DNA of 8,650 nt from Oscillospiraceae bacterium (GTDB lineage Bacteria > Bacillota > Clostridia > Oscillospirales > Ruminococcaceae): the NCBI GenBank assembly GCA_031260615.1, contig JAISLG010000101.1, positions 1 through 8,650 on the forward strand. The letters are read 5' to 3'. Each line of letters starts with the position of its first letter. Positions within the stretch are counted from its first letter, which is position 1. This document shows, one piece after another, positions 1-6,450 of this stretch. Under the pieces are notes generated by a model that made no database searches, had not been told where the DNA came from, and saw only the letters and a list, made by a program, of their open reading frames with translations. Both the position numbers and the translations under genes were made by a program.

Positions 1-374
1 CGGCTTTCCAAGCGAAAATCGTATATTTTCGTCTTTCGGCACAGCCGTCTTGTATTTTTGCAAAGCCGTGCCCAAAGTAGTTTTATATCCTCGAAACCGA
101 AACCGCCGACTTTGCTGAAAAGCGACTGCTTTTTACCTGACTTCACTTTATTATTTTGGACTTTTTTGCGTTTTTTATGCTTATTTTTTCGTTTTTTTTT
201 CGGTTTGTCAATCATATTCGCGAGGAACTTCTTGCTGTCAAAAACCCGAAAAAAACCGACAATTCCCTGTATATGAACGGTGGTGTTTTTCACAGAAACG
301 GCAAGTATAAGCGGCATTTCGAGCAATACTATAAGTAATATTGCTATACCGCCGACAATATACAAAGCGAGCAT
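1..374 (-). CDS. DUF2953 domain protein, partial (C-terminus beyond the window)
   Basis: The reading frame is open from an ATG at 372–374 to the left edge (124 codons plus 2 nt) and has no stop, so only the N-terminal part is present. Residues about 4–28 form one hydrophobic membrane segment. They are followed by the pattern 'VSVKNTTVHIQGIVGFFRVF', a very basic Lys/Arg stretch (about 57–71) and an 'LLWARL...RRLCRKTKIYDFRL' region. This layout matches the DUF2953 family, small membrane-anchored proteins of unknown function that in Clostridia commonly sit just after scpB and before a sporulation gene of the ytfJ/gerW type. A textbook AAAGGAGG ribosome binding site (381–388) precedes the start by 6 nt and overlaps the TAA that closes the longer scpB frame. 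That suggests co-transcription and translational coupling. The family call rests on pattern and context; the function is unknown. Confidence 0.75.
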   Translation of the reverse strand, partial: MLALYIVGGIAILLIVLLEMPLILAVSVKNTTVHIQGIVGFFRVFDSKKFLANMIDKPKKKRKNKHKKRKKVQNNKVKSGKKQSLFSKVGGFGFEDIKLLWARLCKNTRRLCRKTKIYDFRLES

Positions 375-386
375 ATTCCGCCTCCT

Positions 387-527
387 TTACGCGTTCCTAT
401 CGAATTCTTCGCTGGTTTCATTTTCCTCGTAATTTTCTGAATTGTCAAGTAAATCTCCCGTATATTCGGGCGGTAATTTTCGCGGCGGTTCAGGCATTTC
501 GTCAAGCGATGATATGCCATAACTACG
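387..527 (-). other. Conserved ScpB C-terminal extension downstream of the in-frame TAG
   Basis: In the same frame as scpB and directly after its TAG (528–530), 46 sense codons continue to a TAA at 387–389. The peptide begins RSYGISSLDEMPEPP, which matches the conserved end of ScpB proteins (a 'FLxxFGLxSLxDLP'-type motif following 'TTxxF'). It ends in an acidic tail. With the TAG read as one residue (Leu is usual there), ScpB would be 198 residues, a normal length. The fit of this TAA against the DUF2953 start (12 bp gap) supports 387–983 as the ancestral gene. Whether this part is translated cannot be told from the sequence. Confidence 0.8.
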
Positions 528-983
528 CTAAAACGTGGACGTTGTGCGATATGTCATCGGTCGCCCGGGCAAGGGTAATCGCCCCGCCTCCTCGATAAGT
601 TCCTTTTCCGCGAGTGAATTTACAACGCTGTCTGAATTTACTTCGCGAACACGCTCAACAAATCCCTTAGTTACGGGCTGATTGTATGCAATTATTGCGA
701 GAACTTCTGCCGCCGCCGCCGTAATCGGCACGAGTCGTTTCGTATTCAACGCAATTTTCACGTTGTCGGCAAATCGCTCTTTTGTCGCTAATTGGTATTT
801 GCCGTCAAGTCGCAATAATCTGATACCGCCCGTAATATTCAAGCGTTTTTCGAGGTAATCGAGCGCACCCCGAACAGTGCGCCTATCCGCTCCGCAAGCG
901 AGCATCAAATCGTCAAGCGATGACGGGTCTCCCACCGCGAATAATATCGCTTCCAATTTCTCGTCAAGTTCGGAATATTCCAT
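528..983 (-). CDS. scpB: ScpB, segregation and condensation protein B, interrupted by an in-frame TAG
   Basis: ScpB is the winged-helix kleisin-associated subunit of the SMC–ScpA–ScpB condensin, which compacts and segregates the chromosome. The 151-residue product shows the two winged-helix regions: 'LEAILFAVGDPSSLDDL' (about 10–26), 'YQLATKERFADNV' (63–75), and 'PITAAAAEVLAIIAYNQPVTKGFVERVREVNSDSVVNSLAEKELIEEAGR' (86–135), ending in 'GRPMTYRTTSTF'. ScpB is normally about 180–200 residues. The frame stops at TAG (528–530) exactly where the conserved 'FLxxFGLxSLxDLP' tail should begin, and that tail is present in frame just beyond. This is either a real nonsense mutation, a sequencing or assembly error, or programmed readthrough. 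The start is 15 bp after the Nudix gene with no clear ribosome binding site, suggesting coupling. No scpA lies next to it here, although scpA is the usual upstream partner. Confidence 0.9.
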   Translation of the reverse strand: MEYSELDEKLEAILFAVGDPSSLDDLMLACGADRRTVRGALDYLEKRLNITGGIRLLRLDGKYQLATKERFADNVKIALNTKRLVPITAAAAEVLAIIAYNQPVTKGFVERVREVNSDSVVNSLAEKELIEEAGRLPLPGRPMTYRTTSTF

Positions 984-998
984 TTAATATACCGTTAA

Positions 999-1637
999 TT
1001 ATTCCGCAGTTTCGGCTGTTTTTTTCGATACTTCCGCGGTTTCAATCTCCGCAAACGCGTCCTCGGGAATAATTTCTTCCTCGGTAATTTTATACCCATT
1101 ATGAACGTATGAATAAACGCGCAAAATGCCGACTACCGTTTTTGCATCTTGAAAACCGCCGTCAACCGCCATACGAACGGCTTTTCCGAACTGCATACGT
1201 TTAATATCGAGCAATTCGTTGTCGTCGAGGTGCTGTTTTTTTTCGTCATATTGCACGCCTGTCGCCAAAAATAGGTGTGTAATTTCATTATTATAAGCAG
1301 GTGTGGGATATATTTTTCCGAGATAAGTCCAGTCCTCGGCAGTGCCGCCGACTTCCTCCGCGAGTTCGCGCCGCGCGGTAAAAAAGGGATTTTCGCCGTC
1401 ATCTATTTTCCCGGCGGGCAATTCGAGCAATTCCGTGCCCGCGCCGTAACGGAATTGGTTCACGAGGAGCAATTCATCATTATCGGTGAGAGCGACAACA
1501 CACGCGCCGCCGGGGTGTTTTACAATCTCGCGAACGGTATCTTTTCCGTTAGATAACGTAACGGTGTCACGCGACAATGTAACGACTTTGCCTTTATAAA
1601 TCTGCTCGCCGAACTGTTTTTTTTCTTCGTATTTCAT
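999..1637 (-). CDS. Nudix hydrolase, ADP-ribose pyrophosphatase type
   Basis: The protein (212 residues) carries a complete Nudix box, G-x5-E-x7-REUxEExG, at residues 76–98 (G76, E82, R90-E91-L92, E94-E95, G97), whose glutamates bind the catalytic divalent metal. The preceding 'LLLVNQFRYGAGTELLELPAG' is characteristic of the ADP-ribose pyrophosphatase branch (NudF-like), which splits ADP-ribose to AMP and ribose 5-phosphate in the cytoplasm. The last 25 or so residues are Glu/Ala/Thr-rich and look like a disordered extension. The ATG at 1635–1637 is preceded by AAGGAA at good spacing. The gene sits 46 bp after argS and 15 bp before scpB, in the same direction. A Nudix gene of this type near scpAB is familiar in Clostridia. 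Substrate is inferred from the subfamily; other nucleoside diphosphate derivatives are possible. Confidence 0.88.
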   Translation of the reverse strand: MKYEEKKQFGEQIYKGKVVTLSRDTVTLSNGKDTVREIVKHPGGACVVALTDNDELLLVNQFRYGAGTELLELPAGKIDDGENPFFTARRELAEEVGGTAEDWTYLGKIYPTPAYNNEITHLFLATGVQYDEKKQHLDDNELLDIKRMQFGKAVRMAVDGGFQDAKTVVGILRVYSYVHNGYKITEEEIIPEDAFAEIETAEVSKKTAETAE

Positions 1638-1683
1638 TTTTTAATTCCTTTGGTTGATTTTTATTTAAGACTATGATACAATA

Positions 1684-3354
1684 TTACATTTTTTCGGGTG
1701 CGGTGACTTTGAGCAACCCAAGCGCATTCGCAATGGTTTGTTTCGCCGCCGCGCATAGTGCAAGCCGCGGTTGAACAACCTCTGTCGGCTCGCCTTTTAT
1801 GCGGCAGATATCGTAAAATTTATGGAACACTTGTGCAAGCGCAAGCACATACCGTGTAATCCGTGACGGGTCGTATTCGACAGCCGCCTGTGTAATTTCG
1901 TCTGGAAACTGTGCGATTTTTTTAACTAATTCTTTTTCCGCGTGCGCCGTGTAATTTAATTCCGAATTTTCGTCATATATTTGCCCCTCGGCGGCACTTC
2001 GTTTAATTACCGAGCAAATCCGCGCGTGCGCATACTGAACGTAATAAACGGGGTTTTTCGCGCTCTCGTCTATTGCCAAATCGAGGTCAAATTCGAGGTG
2101 CGTACCCGCGTCACGCAAGTTAAAAAAGAAACGCGCGGCATCAATCGGAATATCATCAAGCAGCGAGGACAGCGTAATTGCCTTGCCCGACCGCTTGGAT
2201 AATTTCACGATTTCCTTTTCGCCGTCCTCGCCGTGCCGAACAAGCCGAACCATTTGCATTATGATAATCTTCAAGCGGCGTTCAATGTTTTCGATGCCGA
2301 TTGCGGTCAACGCGGCTTTGATACGCGCGACATAAGCGTGGTGGTCTGCCCCCAAAATATCCACGGCAATGTCGAATTTCCGTGTTACAAGTTTGTCGTA
2401 ATGGTATGCGATGTCGGGGACGATGTATGTCACAATCCCATTTGCGCGTTTCAATACTACGTCCTCGTCTGCACCGAGCACTTTTGCTTTTAACCAAATT
2501 GCGCCGTCTTTTTCGTATGTTTGCCCGTTCGCTATCAGTTTTGTTATAACATTTTCGGCGGCGTTATTCGCGTGTAATGTGCTTTCCCGAAACCAGTTAT
2601 CGTACTCAATCCGATATTTCAACAAATCGTATTCAAGCGTGACTATGTTTTTCGGCAACCCAAACGCAACTAATTTTTGTTGCAATGTATCGCCGTCCGC
2701 CTGTTCGCCACTGTCGATAAATGCCTGTGCGAGGTCGGTAATGTCCACGCCTTTGTACATATCCTCGGTAATTTCAATGTCCTCGCCTTTTAATTGTCTA
2801 TACCGCGCTTCAAGGCTGACCCCGAATTTATTTATCTGATTTCCAGCATCGTTGACGTAAAATTCCCGTTCCACGCCGAATCCCGCAAAGTCGAGTACAC
2901 TCGCCAAGCAATCGCCGATTGCACCGCCGCGCGCGTTTCCGATGTGCATTGGTCCAGTCGGGTTAGCGGACACGAATTCAACGAGTATCGTCTTGCCGTT
3001 CCCGTAGTCTGTCCGCCCGTAATTTTCCCGTTCACTAAGCACTTTTCGCACAGTATCCGCATAATACGCGTTGCCACAAAAAAAGTTCAAAAAACCCGCC
3101 CCGGCAACCTCAACGCGGTCGAACGCCGACCCGTCAAGTATAAGGTATTTCGCGATACCCTCCGCGATAACGCGCGGTGGCTTGCGGAATACCTTTGCGG
3201 AGATTAACGCGACATTCGACGAAAAGTCCCCGTTGTTTGCGTCATCGGGTGAGTCGATATTAAACGCAGGCAATGCGATTTCAAGACCCGTTTCGGCAGT
3301 CAGCCGTCCGAGTGCCGCGTATATAAGGTCGGACAATTCTTGTTTAATATTCAT
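1684..3354 (-). CDS. argS: Arginyl-tRNA synthetase
   Basis: This is a class I aminoacyl-tRNA synthetase that charges tRNA-Arg with arginine using ATP. At 556 residues it has normal length and the expected order: an N-terminal additional domain (about 1–100) with 'NNGDFSSNVAL', the HIGH-type signature 'SANPTGPMHIGNARG' with HIGN at 137–140, the 'FYVNDAGNQI' block (165–174), a KMSKS-equivalent 'KLSKRSGKAITL' (384–395), and a C-terminal DALR anticodon-binding region starting near 'YYVQYAHARI' and ending in '...LLKVTAPEKM', typical of ArgS. The ATG at 3352–3354 is preceded by only a weak purine stretch (AAAGAT). The DUF1934 gene lies 63 bp upstream in the same direction, the same neighbourhood as ywiB–argS in Bacillus. 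No internal break is seen. Confidence 0.97.
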   Translation of the reverse strand: MNIKQELSDLIYAALGRLTAETGLEIALPAFNIDSPDDANNGDFSSNVALISAKVFRKPPRVIAEGIAKYLILDGSAFDRVEVAGAGFLNFFCGNAYYADTVRKVLSERENYGRTDYGNGKTILVEFVSANPTGPMHIGNARGGAIGDCLASVLDFAGFGVEREFYVNDAGNQINKFGVSLEARYRQLKGEDIEITEDMYKGVDITDLAQAFIDSGEQADGDTLQQKLVAFGLPKNIVTLEYDLLKYRIEYDNWFRESTLHANNAAENVITKLIANGQTYEKDGAIWLKAKVLGADEDVVLKRANGIVTYIVPDIAYHYDKLVTRKFDIAVDILGADHHAYVARIKAALTAIGIENIERRLKIIIMQMVRLVRHGEDGEKEIVKLSKRSGKAITLSSLLDDIPIDAARFFFNLRDAGTHLEFDLDLAIDESAKNPVYYVQYAHARICSVIKRSAAEGQIYDENSELNYTAHAEKELVKKIAQFPDEITQAAVEYDPSRITRYVLALAQVFHKFYDICRIKGEPTEVVQPRLALCAAAKQTIANALGLLKVTAPEKM

Positions 3355-3417
3355 AGATTATCTTTAATTTAATTACGGTCAATTTGCAAAAACAAAAGGA
3401 AGCGTTTCTTTAATATT

Positions 3418-3858
3418 TTAGCGGTAAAATAAAAGCGGCAATATAAAAATGCTAATTTCATTCCGCCCCGCGAAACCGCCGTTCACGTCCACGTTGTATA
3501 TAAAGTGCAGTTTGCCCCCGTATTTATTCAACTCATATTCAATCAATTCGGTGTTCGTGTGAGTATCGAACGACCCTTCGGCAAAGTCATATCTCCCGTA
3601 CGTTGACTTACCTTCTTCGAGCGTGAGTTGTAGTGACATCTCGCCGAACCGCATAATACTCACACGTTTCGCATCAACGGTAATCTCGACATCGGTACTA
3701 CTCTCCGCGATAACCTCAGAATAACACAGTTTGTAACTGCGGTTTTTGACATTTCCGTCCGTGACAAGCGTCCCCAACACAAACAAGTTCGATGTGGCAA
3801 CTTCGCCGTCCGAGTCGGTAATTTCGGATATAACGGTTATGTTTACTTTGGTGGCCAT
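3418..3858 (-). CDS. DUF1934 (YwiB-like) protein
   Basis: From the ATG at 3856–3858 the product is 146 residues, beginning MATKVNITV. The pattern 'YKLCYSEV', 'VEITVDAKRVSIMRFGEMSLQLTLEEGKSTYGRYDFAEGSFDTHTNTELIEYELNKYGGKLHFIYNVDVNGGFAGRNEISIFI' matches DUF1934. This family of small beta-barrel (calycin-like) proteins is typified by B. subtilis YwiB, whose gene also sits beside argS. A longer frame opens at a TTG (3874–3876), but it would overlap the AGGAG ribosome binding site (3862–3866). The ATG is therefore preferred, although its spacing to that site is short (3 nt). There is no signal peptide. The molecular function of the family is not established, and the argS linkage alone does not define it. 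Confidence 0.85.
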   Translation of the reverse strand: MATKVNITVISEITDSDGEVATSNLFVLGTLVTDGNVKNRSYKLCYSEVIAESSTDVEITVDAKRVSIMRFGEMSLQLTLEEGKSTYGRYDFAEGSFDTHTNTELIEYELNKYGGKLHFIYNVDVNGGFAGRNEISIFILPLLFYR

Positions 3859-3895
3859 ATACTCCTGACACAACAAAAATCAAAGCAACCCGTGA

Positions 3896-3918
3896 ACCGC
3901 AATATAAAATATTGCGGT
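3896..3918. repeat. Perfect inverted repeat in the comFB–DUF1934 gap
   Basis: Ten bases (ACCGCAATAT, 3896–3905) are followed by AAA and their exact reverse complement (3909–3918). An outer GTGA (3892–3895) can also pair with TCAC (3926–3929) across a bulge. Neither strand has a T-run directly after the stem, so it is not a standard intrinsic terminator. It lies in the only sizeable gap (3859–4006) of the leftward gene run. In the transcript it would fold upstream of the DUF1934 ribosome binding site. Possible roles are a processing site, a mRNA 3'-end stabiliser for comFB or a weak terminator. No clear promoter is visible in the gap. Confidence 0.7.
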
Positions 3919-4006
3919 GCGGCGGTCACCCTGATTTATTCTATTTATGTGGCGATGTGGTAGTTTTTTGCGAATTGCGATTGCGTTATTTTGCCTTTGT
4001 TTACCA

Positions 4007-4303
4007 TTATTTGCGCGATTTAATATCCTTGCTGTCGGGGTGCTGTTTATGTGTGCAGACATACTCGATAGCGGATATTACGGCAATATCGAGGTCGAGT
4101 TTGTTCTGGCTTTCCATAATCTGATCCATTTTGGAATACAACTCACCTTTGCTGGTCGTGACGTATTTCGCGGGCAGTCGGTTAAGCGCAAGACATCTGA
4201 CATCTGCAAGACAAGTTTCGCAGACACAGAAGTCAGTCTTTGCCTTCTGCTCGTTTATAATTGCATCGACAAGTTTTTCCATCATATTTGTAATTGTTGC
4301 CAT
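4007..4303 (-). CDS. ComFB-domain protein
   Basis: The 98-residue product has the ComFB (PF10719) pattern: 'TNMMEKLVDAIINEQ' (5–19), then the cysteine-rich core 'DFCVCETCLADVRCLALNRLPAKYV' with C26, C28, C31 and C37, then 'TTSKGELYSKMD' and a helical C-terminus. The family is named after B. subtilis ComFB, encoded in the late competence operon comF, whose cysteines bind zinc. ComFB-domain proteins of cyanobacteria have been reported as cyclic dinucleotide receptors, so nucleotide sensing is a plausible but unproven role here. The start has a GAGGG site 6 nt upstream. The gene lies 56 bp after aim24 and there is no comFA or comFC nearby, so a competence role is not supported by context. Confidence 0.85.
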   Translation of the reverse strand: MATITNMMEKLVDAIINEQKAKTDFCVCETCLADVRCLALNRLPAKYVTTSKGELYSKMDQIMESQNKLDLDIAVISAIEYVCTHKQHPDSKDIKSRK

Positions 4304-4359
4304 AAACAGCCCTCGTTATTCAAATTAGAGTTACACAAAAATCAGTTGTTCAGTTATAA

Positions 4360-5385
4360 TCAGAACATTCCGCCGCCACCGCTATTGCCGCCACCGCCGC
4401 CGAATAAGTTGCCTATCGCGCCGAGTGCGCCGCCTGCGTTACTTGCCGCGCCGCCGAAAGATTGGTTCGAGCCTGTTCCACCGTGGTTTCCGAATTGCGG
4501 TCCGCCGCTCCGTACTTGGTTGCGGTCGGCATTACCATTGCGACTGTCAACGCTAATGTCGAGTCCGCTCTTTCTCTCGTCCGGTTGGATAATAACCTTG
4601 TGACCGGGTTGACGGAATTCAAAGTTATAGGACTCACCCGAAGCTTGCCCGATAAGGTTGCGCCAACCGATATCGAGTTTAAGTGACGGGTCGGGACCTG
4701 TCCACGCTACAAGCGCGTCGGGGTCTACGTTGCAAGGGGTGTCGATAATCAACGGGTTGCCGCTCGTGAGTATAGCTACCCACGCATTCGAGCCGTTCGG
4801 GTTCAACGTACTGGTAAATAAGCCCTTCTGTGACAACGCACCCTGTGCCAAGAACTTAAACCCGTATTTGCAGTTTTCTGTAAACGCGAGCAAATCCTCG
4901 GACTCCACGCAGAGTTGTTCTGTCAGCGGTATAACCGTAACGTGCCGCGCCTCGTCCGCGAGTATTACCTGTCCGCTCCCTTTGCATTTCATAAGGGGCA
5001 TATTCTCGCCCGTCAGACGGCGACCAACCTGTCCCATAATAGCGGCGAGGGGGTTACCTTGCGGACCGAGAACTACTTTGTCGAATTTCACATTGCCCTT
5101 AAAAGCAACCATTGCTCCCGCTTTTGTGAACACCTCGGCATTAGGGGATTGCACAAACGCCTTACAGTACAATTCATTCACCACGGAGAACACATTGTTC
5201 CCGGGGTTTACATTGTAGTTAATGACGGGTGCCGGCTGATTGCCTTGCGGATAGCCGCCTTGTTGTTGCGGATAGCCTCCCTGTTCGGGATAACCGCCTT
5301 GCTGTTGCGGATAGCCGCCCTGTTGTTGATTGTACCCGTTATTTTGTTGGTTGTTGCCGCCTATTAAACCATCTAAAAGCCCCAT
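4360..5385 (-). CDS. AIM24-family protein with Gly/Tyr/Gln-rich N-terminal tail
   Basis: The 341-residue protein has three parts. Residues 1–50 are low complexity: MGLLDGLIGG, an Asn/Gln stretch, then four GGYPQQQ-like units (23–49). Residues about 65–268 match the AIM24/TIGR00266 family of beta-rich repeats: 'AEVFTKAGAMVAFKGNVKF', 'GENMPLMKCKGSGQVILAD', 'LLAFTENCKYGFKFLAQGALSQKGLFTSTL', 'IIDTPCNVDPDALVAWTG'. Residues about 280–341 are Gly/Asn/Ser-rich, ending 'LGAIGNLFGGGGGNSGGGGMF'. AIM24 proteins are widespread; the yeast homologue affects mitochondrial architecture and the bacterial role is unknown. An AGGAG site 7 nt before the ATG sets the start. It follows the TerD gene by 45 bp with no clear promoter, so co-expression is likely. 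No membrane segments or signal peptide are seen. Confidence 0.88.
   Translation of the reverse strand: MGLLDGLIGGNNQQNNGYNQQQGGYPQQQGGYPEQGGYPQQQGGYPQGNQPAPVINYNVNPGNNVFSVVNELYCKAFVQSPNAEVFTKAGAMVAFKGNVKFDKVVLGPQGNPLAAIMGQVGRRLTGENMPLMKCKGSGQVILADEARHVTVIPLTEQLCVESEDLLAFTENCKYGFKFLAQGALSQKGLFTSTLNPNGSNAWVAILTSGNPLIIDTPCNVDPDALVAWTGPDPSLKLDIGWRNLIGQASGESYNFEFRQPGHKVIIQPDERKSGLDISVDSRNGNADRNQVRSGGPQFGNHGGTGSNQSFGGAASNAGGALGAIGNLFGGGGGNSGGGGMF
5239..5319 (-). repeat. In-frame GGYPQQQ-coding tandem repeat in the AIM24 gene
   Basis: Four units encode GGYPQQQ, GGYPEQ, GGYPQQQ and GGYPQGN (residues 23–49). Units are 18 or 21 nt and all preserve the reading frame, so copy-number change would lengthen or shorten the tail without breaking the protein. 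Confidence 0.85.
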
Positions 5386-5430
5386 AACTTAACTCCTATG
5401 TGTTATAATTTTTACATACATATACGCCAG

Positions 5431-6225
5431 TTAATCCGCGACACGAACGCCGTAACGGATACACAAGCCCTCTAAATCATCGGCTGTTCCGTCGCCGACG
5501 GGGTTAAACTTCCATTGCCCGTTGTGGTTGTAGACTTCGCCCACGACCATTGCAGTGACGTTTGAGTAACTCTCGGTGAGGTTAAATCGCACGAGTTCGG
5601 TACGGGACGTGCCGTCAGATATGCGGATATACGCATTTCGCACTCCGCTAAAATTATGCCCTCGTTCACGCGCTTCATTCACGGTAACGATAAAAACTAT
5701 ACGCGCGACTTGCGGATTAAGTTTGGTAAGGTCAATGTAAATTACTTCATCATCACCCGCGCCGCCGCCGTCATTACTGTCGCCGCTGTGCCGAACCGCC
5801 GTATCGGGTGAGATTGGCTGTCCGTAAAATACGAACCAGTCGTCCCCGATAACCTTACCATTCGCGCCAAGCAAGAATACGGACGCGTCCAAATCATAAG
5901 GAACGGGCGATGCCGAATTAACGTCCCAACCAAGCCCCGCTTCGAGTTTTTGGAGTGTACCGCCACTCGGGAGTGACAGGTTAGTTTTCTGACCTTTTTT
6001 GAGGTGAACGCCTGCCCCTTGCGGACGAGAATTAGCCGTCCATTGCGCGTTTTGTACAGGTTGTTGCACGGGAACTTGCTGTGCGGGCGGAGGGGGGGCG
6101 TATTGCTGTTGTTGCACGGGTGGGGGCGCGTATTGCGGTTGTTGTTGCACAGGTTGTTGCACAGGTTGTTGCACAGGACCGCCGAGCGAAATCGGGGGGG
6201 TTATAACTTCGGGTATATTAAACAT
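5431..6225 (-). CDS. TerD-family protein with Pro/Gln-rich N-terminal tail
   Basis: From the ATG at 6223–6225 the protein is 264 residues. A GTG four codons upstream also opens the frame, but it lies at the ribosome binding site itself (GGAG, 6 nt before the ATG), so the ATG is preferred. Residues about 16–60 are a Pro/Gln-rich tail of PVQQ and QYAPPP units. Residues about 71–264 are a full TerD domain: 'GVHLKKGQKTNLS', 'GLGWDVN', the calcium-site signature 'YDLDASVFLL' (110–119), 'DDWFVFYGQPISPD', 'HSGDSNDGGGAGDDEVIYIDL', 'NAYIRI' and 'LCIRYGV'. TerD proteins bind Ca2+ and belong to the Ter stress systems linked to tellurite, phage and oxidative or envelope stress. Only one TerD is present, and no TerB, TerC or TelA lies in the window, so calling it tellurite resistance would overreach. 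It heads the operon behind a visible promoter. Confidence 0.93.
   Translation of the reverse strand: MFNIPEVITPPISLGGPVQQPVQQPVQQQPQYAPPPVQQQQYAPPPPAQQVPVQQPVQNAQWTANSRPQGAGVHLKKGQKTNLSLPSGGTLQKLEAGLGWDVNSASPVPYDLDASVFLLGANGKVIGDDWFVFYGQPISPDTAVRHSGDSNDGGGAGDDEVIYIDLTKLNPQVARIVFIVTVNEARERGHNFSGVRNAYIRISDGTSRTELVRFNLTESYSNVTAMVVGEVYNHNGQWKFNPVGDGTADDLEGLCIRYGVRVAD
6142..6177 (-). repeat. Three exact 12-nt repeats coding PVQQ in the TerD gene
   Basis: Three identical 12-nt units (ttgttgcacagg on the plus strand) lie head to tail and encode PVQQ three times (residues 17–28). They start a wider Pro/Gln-rich coding stretch reaching to about 6052. The exact nucleotide identity suggests recent slippage expansion; the unit length keeps the frame. 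Confidence 0.85.
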
Positions 6226-6261
6226 TATCCGCTCCACACAAAAATAGTTTATTTAGGGTAT

Positions 6262-6290
6262 ATGATAATTGATTTTTCCCCTCCTGTCAA
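6262..6290 (-). promoter_or_regulatory. SigmaA promoter of the terD operon
   Basis: On the minus strand a perfect TTGACA (6285–6290) is separated by 17 bp from TATCAT (6262–6267), five of six matches to TATAAT. The predicted transcription start is near 6255, about 30 nt before the TerD ATG, leaving a short leader with the GGAG site. This is the only convincing promoter seen for the leftward gene run. Confidence 0.8.
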
Positions 6291-6434
6291 GTATAATACG
6301 TTTTTAGTGTGAAGAAAAATTGTATGGGTACCTGAACCCCCGTCAAAAAATTCATTTACATTTCACAAATCACTTCACGAGGTTGTCACAAAATAAAATA
6401 TACTTAGCATATTAAAACATTCAACCACTTCAAA

Positions 6435-6449
6435 GGAGGTACATACTCC
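6435..6449 (+). promoter_or_regulatory. VTC-gene ribosome binding site within a small hairpin
   Basis: An AAAGGAGGT site (6432–6440) precedes the ATG at 6451 by an unusually long 11 nt. The GGAG of the site (6435–6438) can pair with CTCC (6446–6449) across a 7-nt loop. This could mask the site or shorten the effective spacing. With only four base pairs, the effect may be small. Confidence 0.4.
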
Positions 6450-6450
6450 G

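Noticed and set aside
528..530. Genome-wide reassignment of TAG to an amino acid
   Set aside because: The DUF4956 gene ends in TAG exactly where tsaE begins, and reading through it gives no conserved extension. All three stop codons are used normally in the window.
3355..3417. Promoter directly before argS (TTGACC with GATAAT)
   Set aside because: The spacing is only 14 bp, too short for SigmaA. Co-transcription with the DUF1934 gene is simpler.
3880..4062. 60-codon minus-strand frame between comFB and the DUF1934 gene
   Set aside because: No family resemblance, an Arg/Asn-rich composition of the kind seen in chance frames, overlap with the comFB end, and it runs through the hairpin.
4007..4303. 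A competence operon because of ComFB
   Set aside because: No comFA or comFC gene is near; ComFB domains occur widely outside competence loci.
6383..6410. Promoter for the VTC gene: TTGTCA with TAGCAT 16 bp downstream
   Set aside because: The -35 box is a 5/6 match but the -10 box is only 4/6. A better -10 (TATACT, 6399–6404) is only 10 bp from it. A promoter must exist in this region, but I cannot place it.
6371..6432. CACTTCA direct repeat (6371 and 6426) and GGTTG/CAACC inverted repeat (6381 and 6422) upstream of the VTC gene
   Set aside because: Short matches of 5–7 bases in a 210-bp region are expected by chance, and they do not form a clear operator with any promoter.
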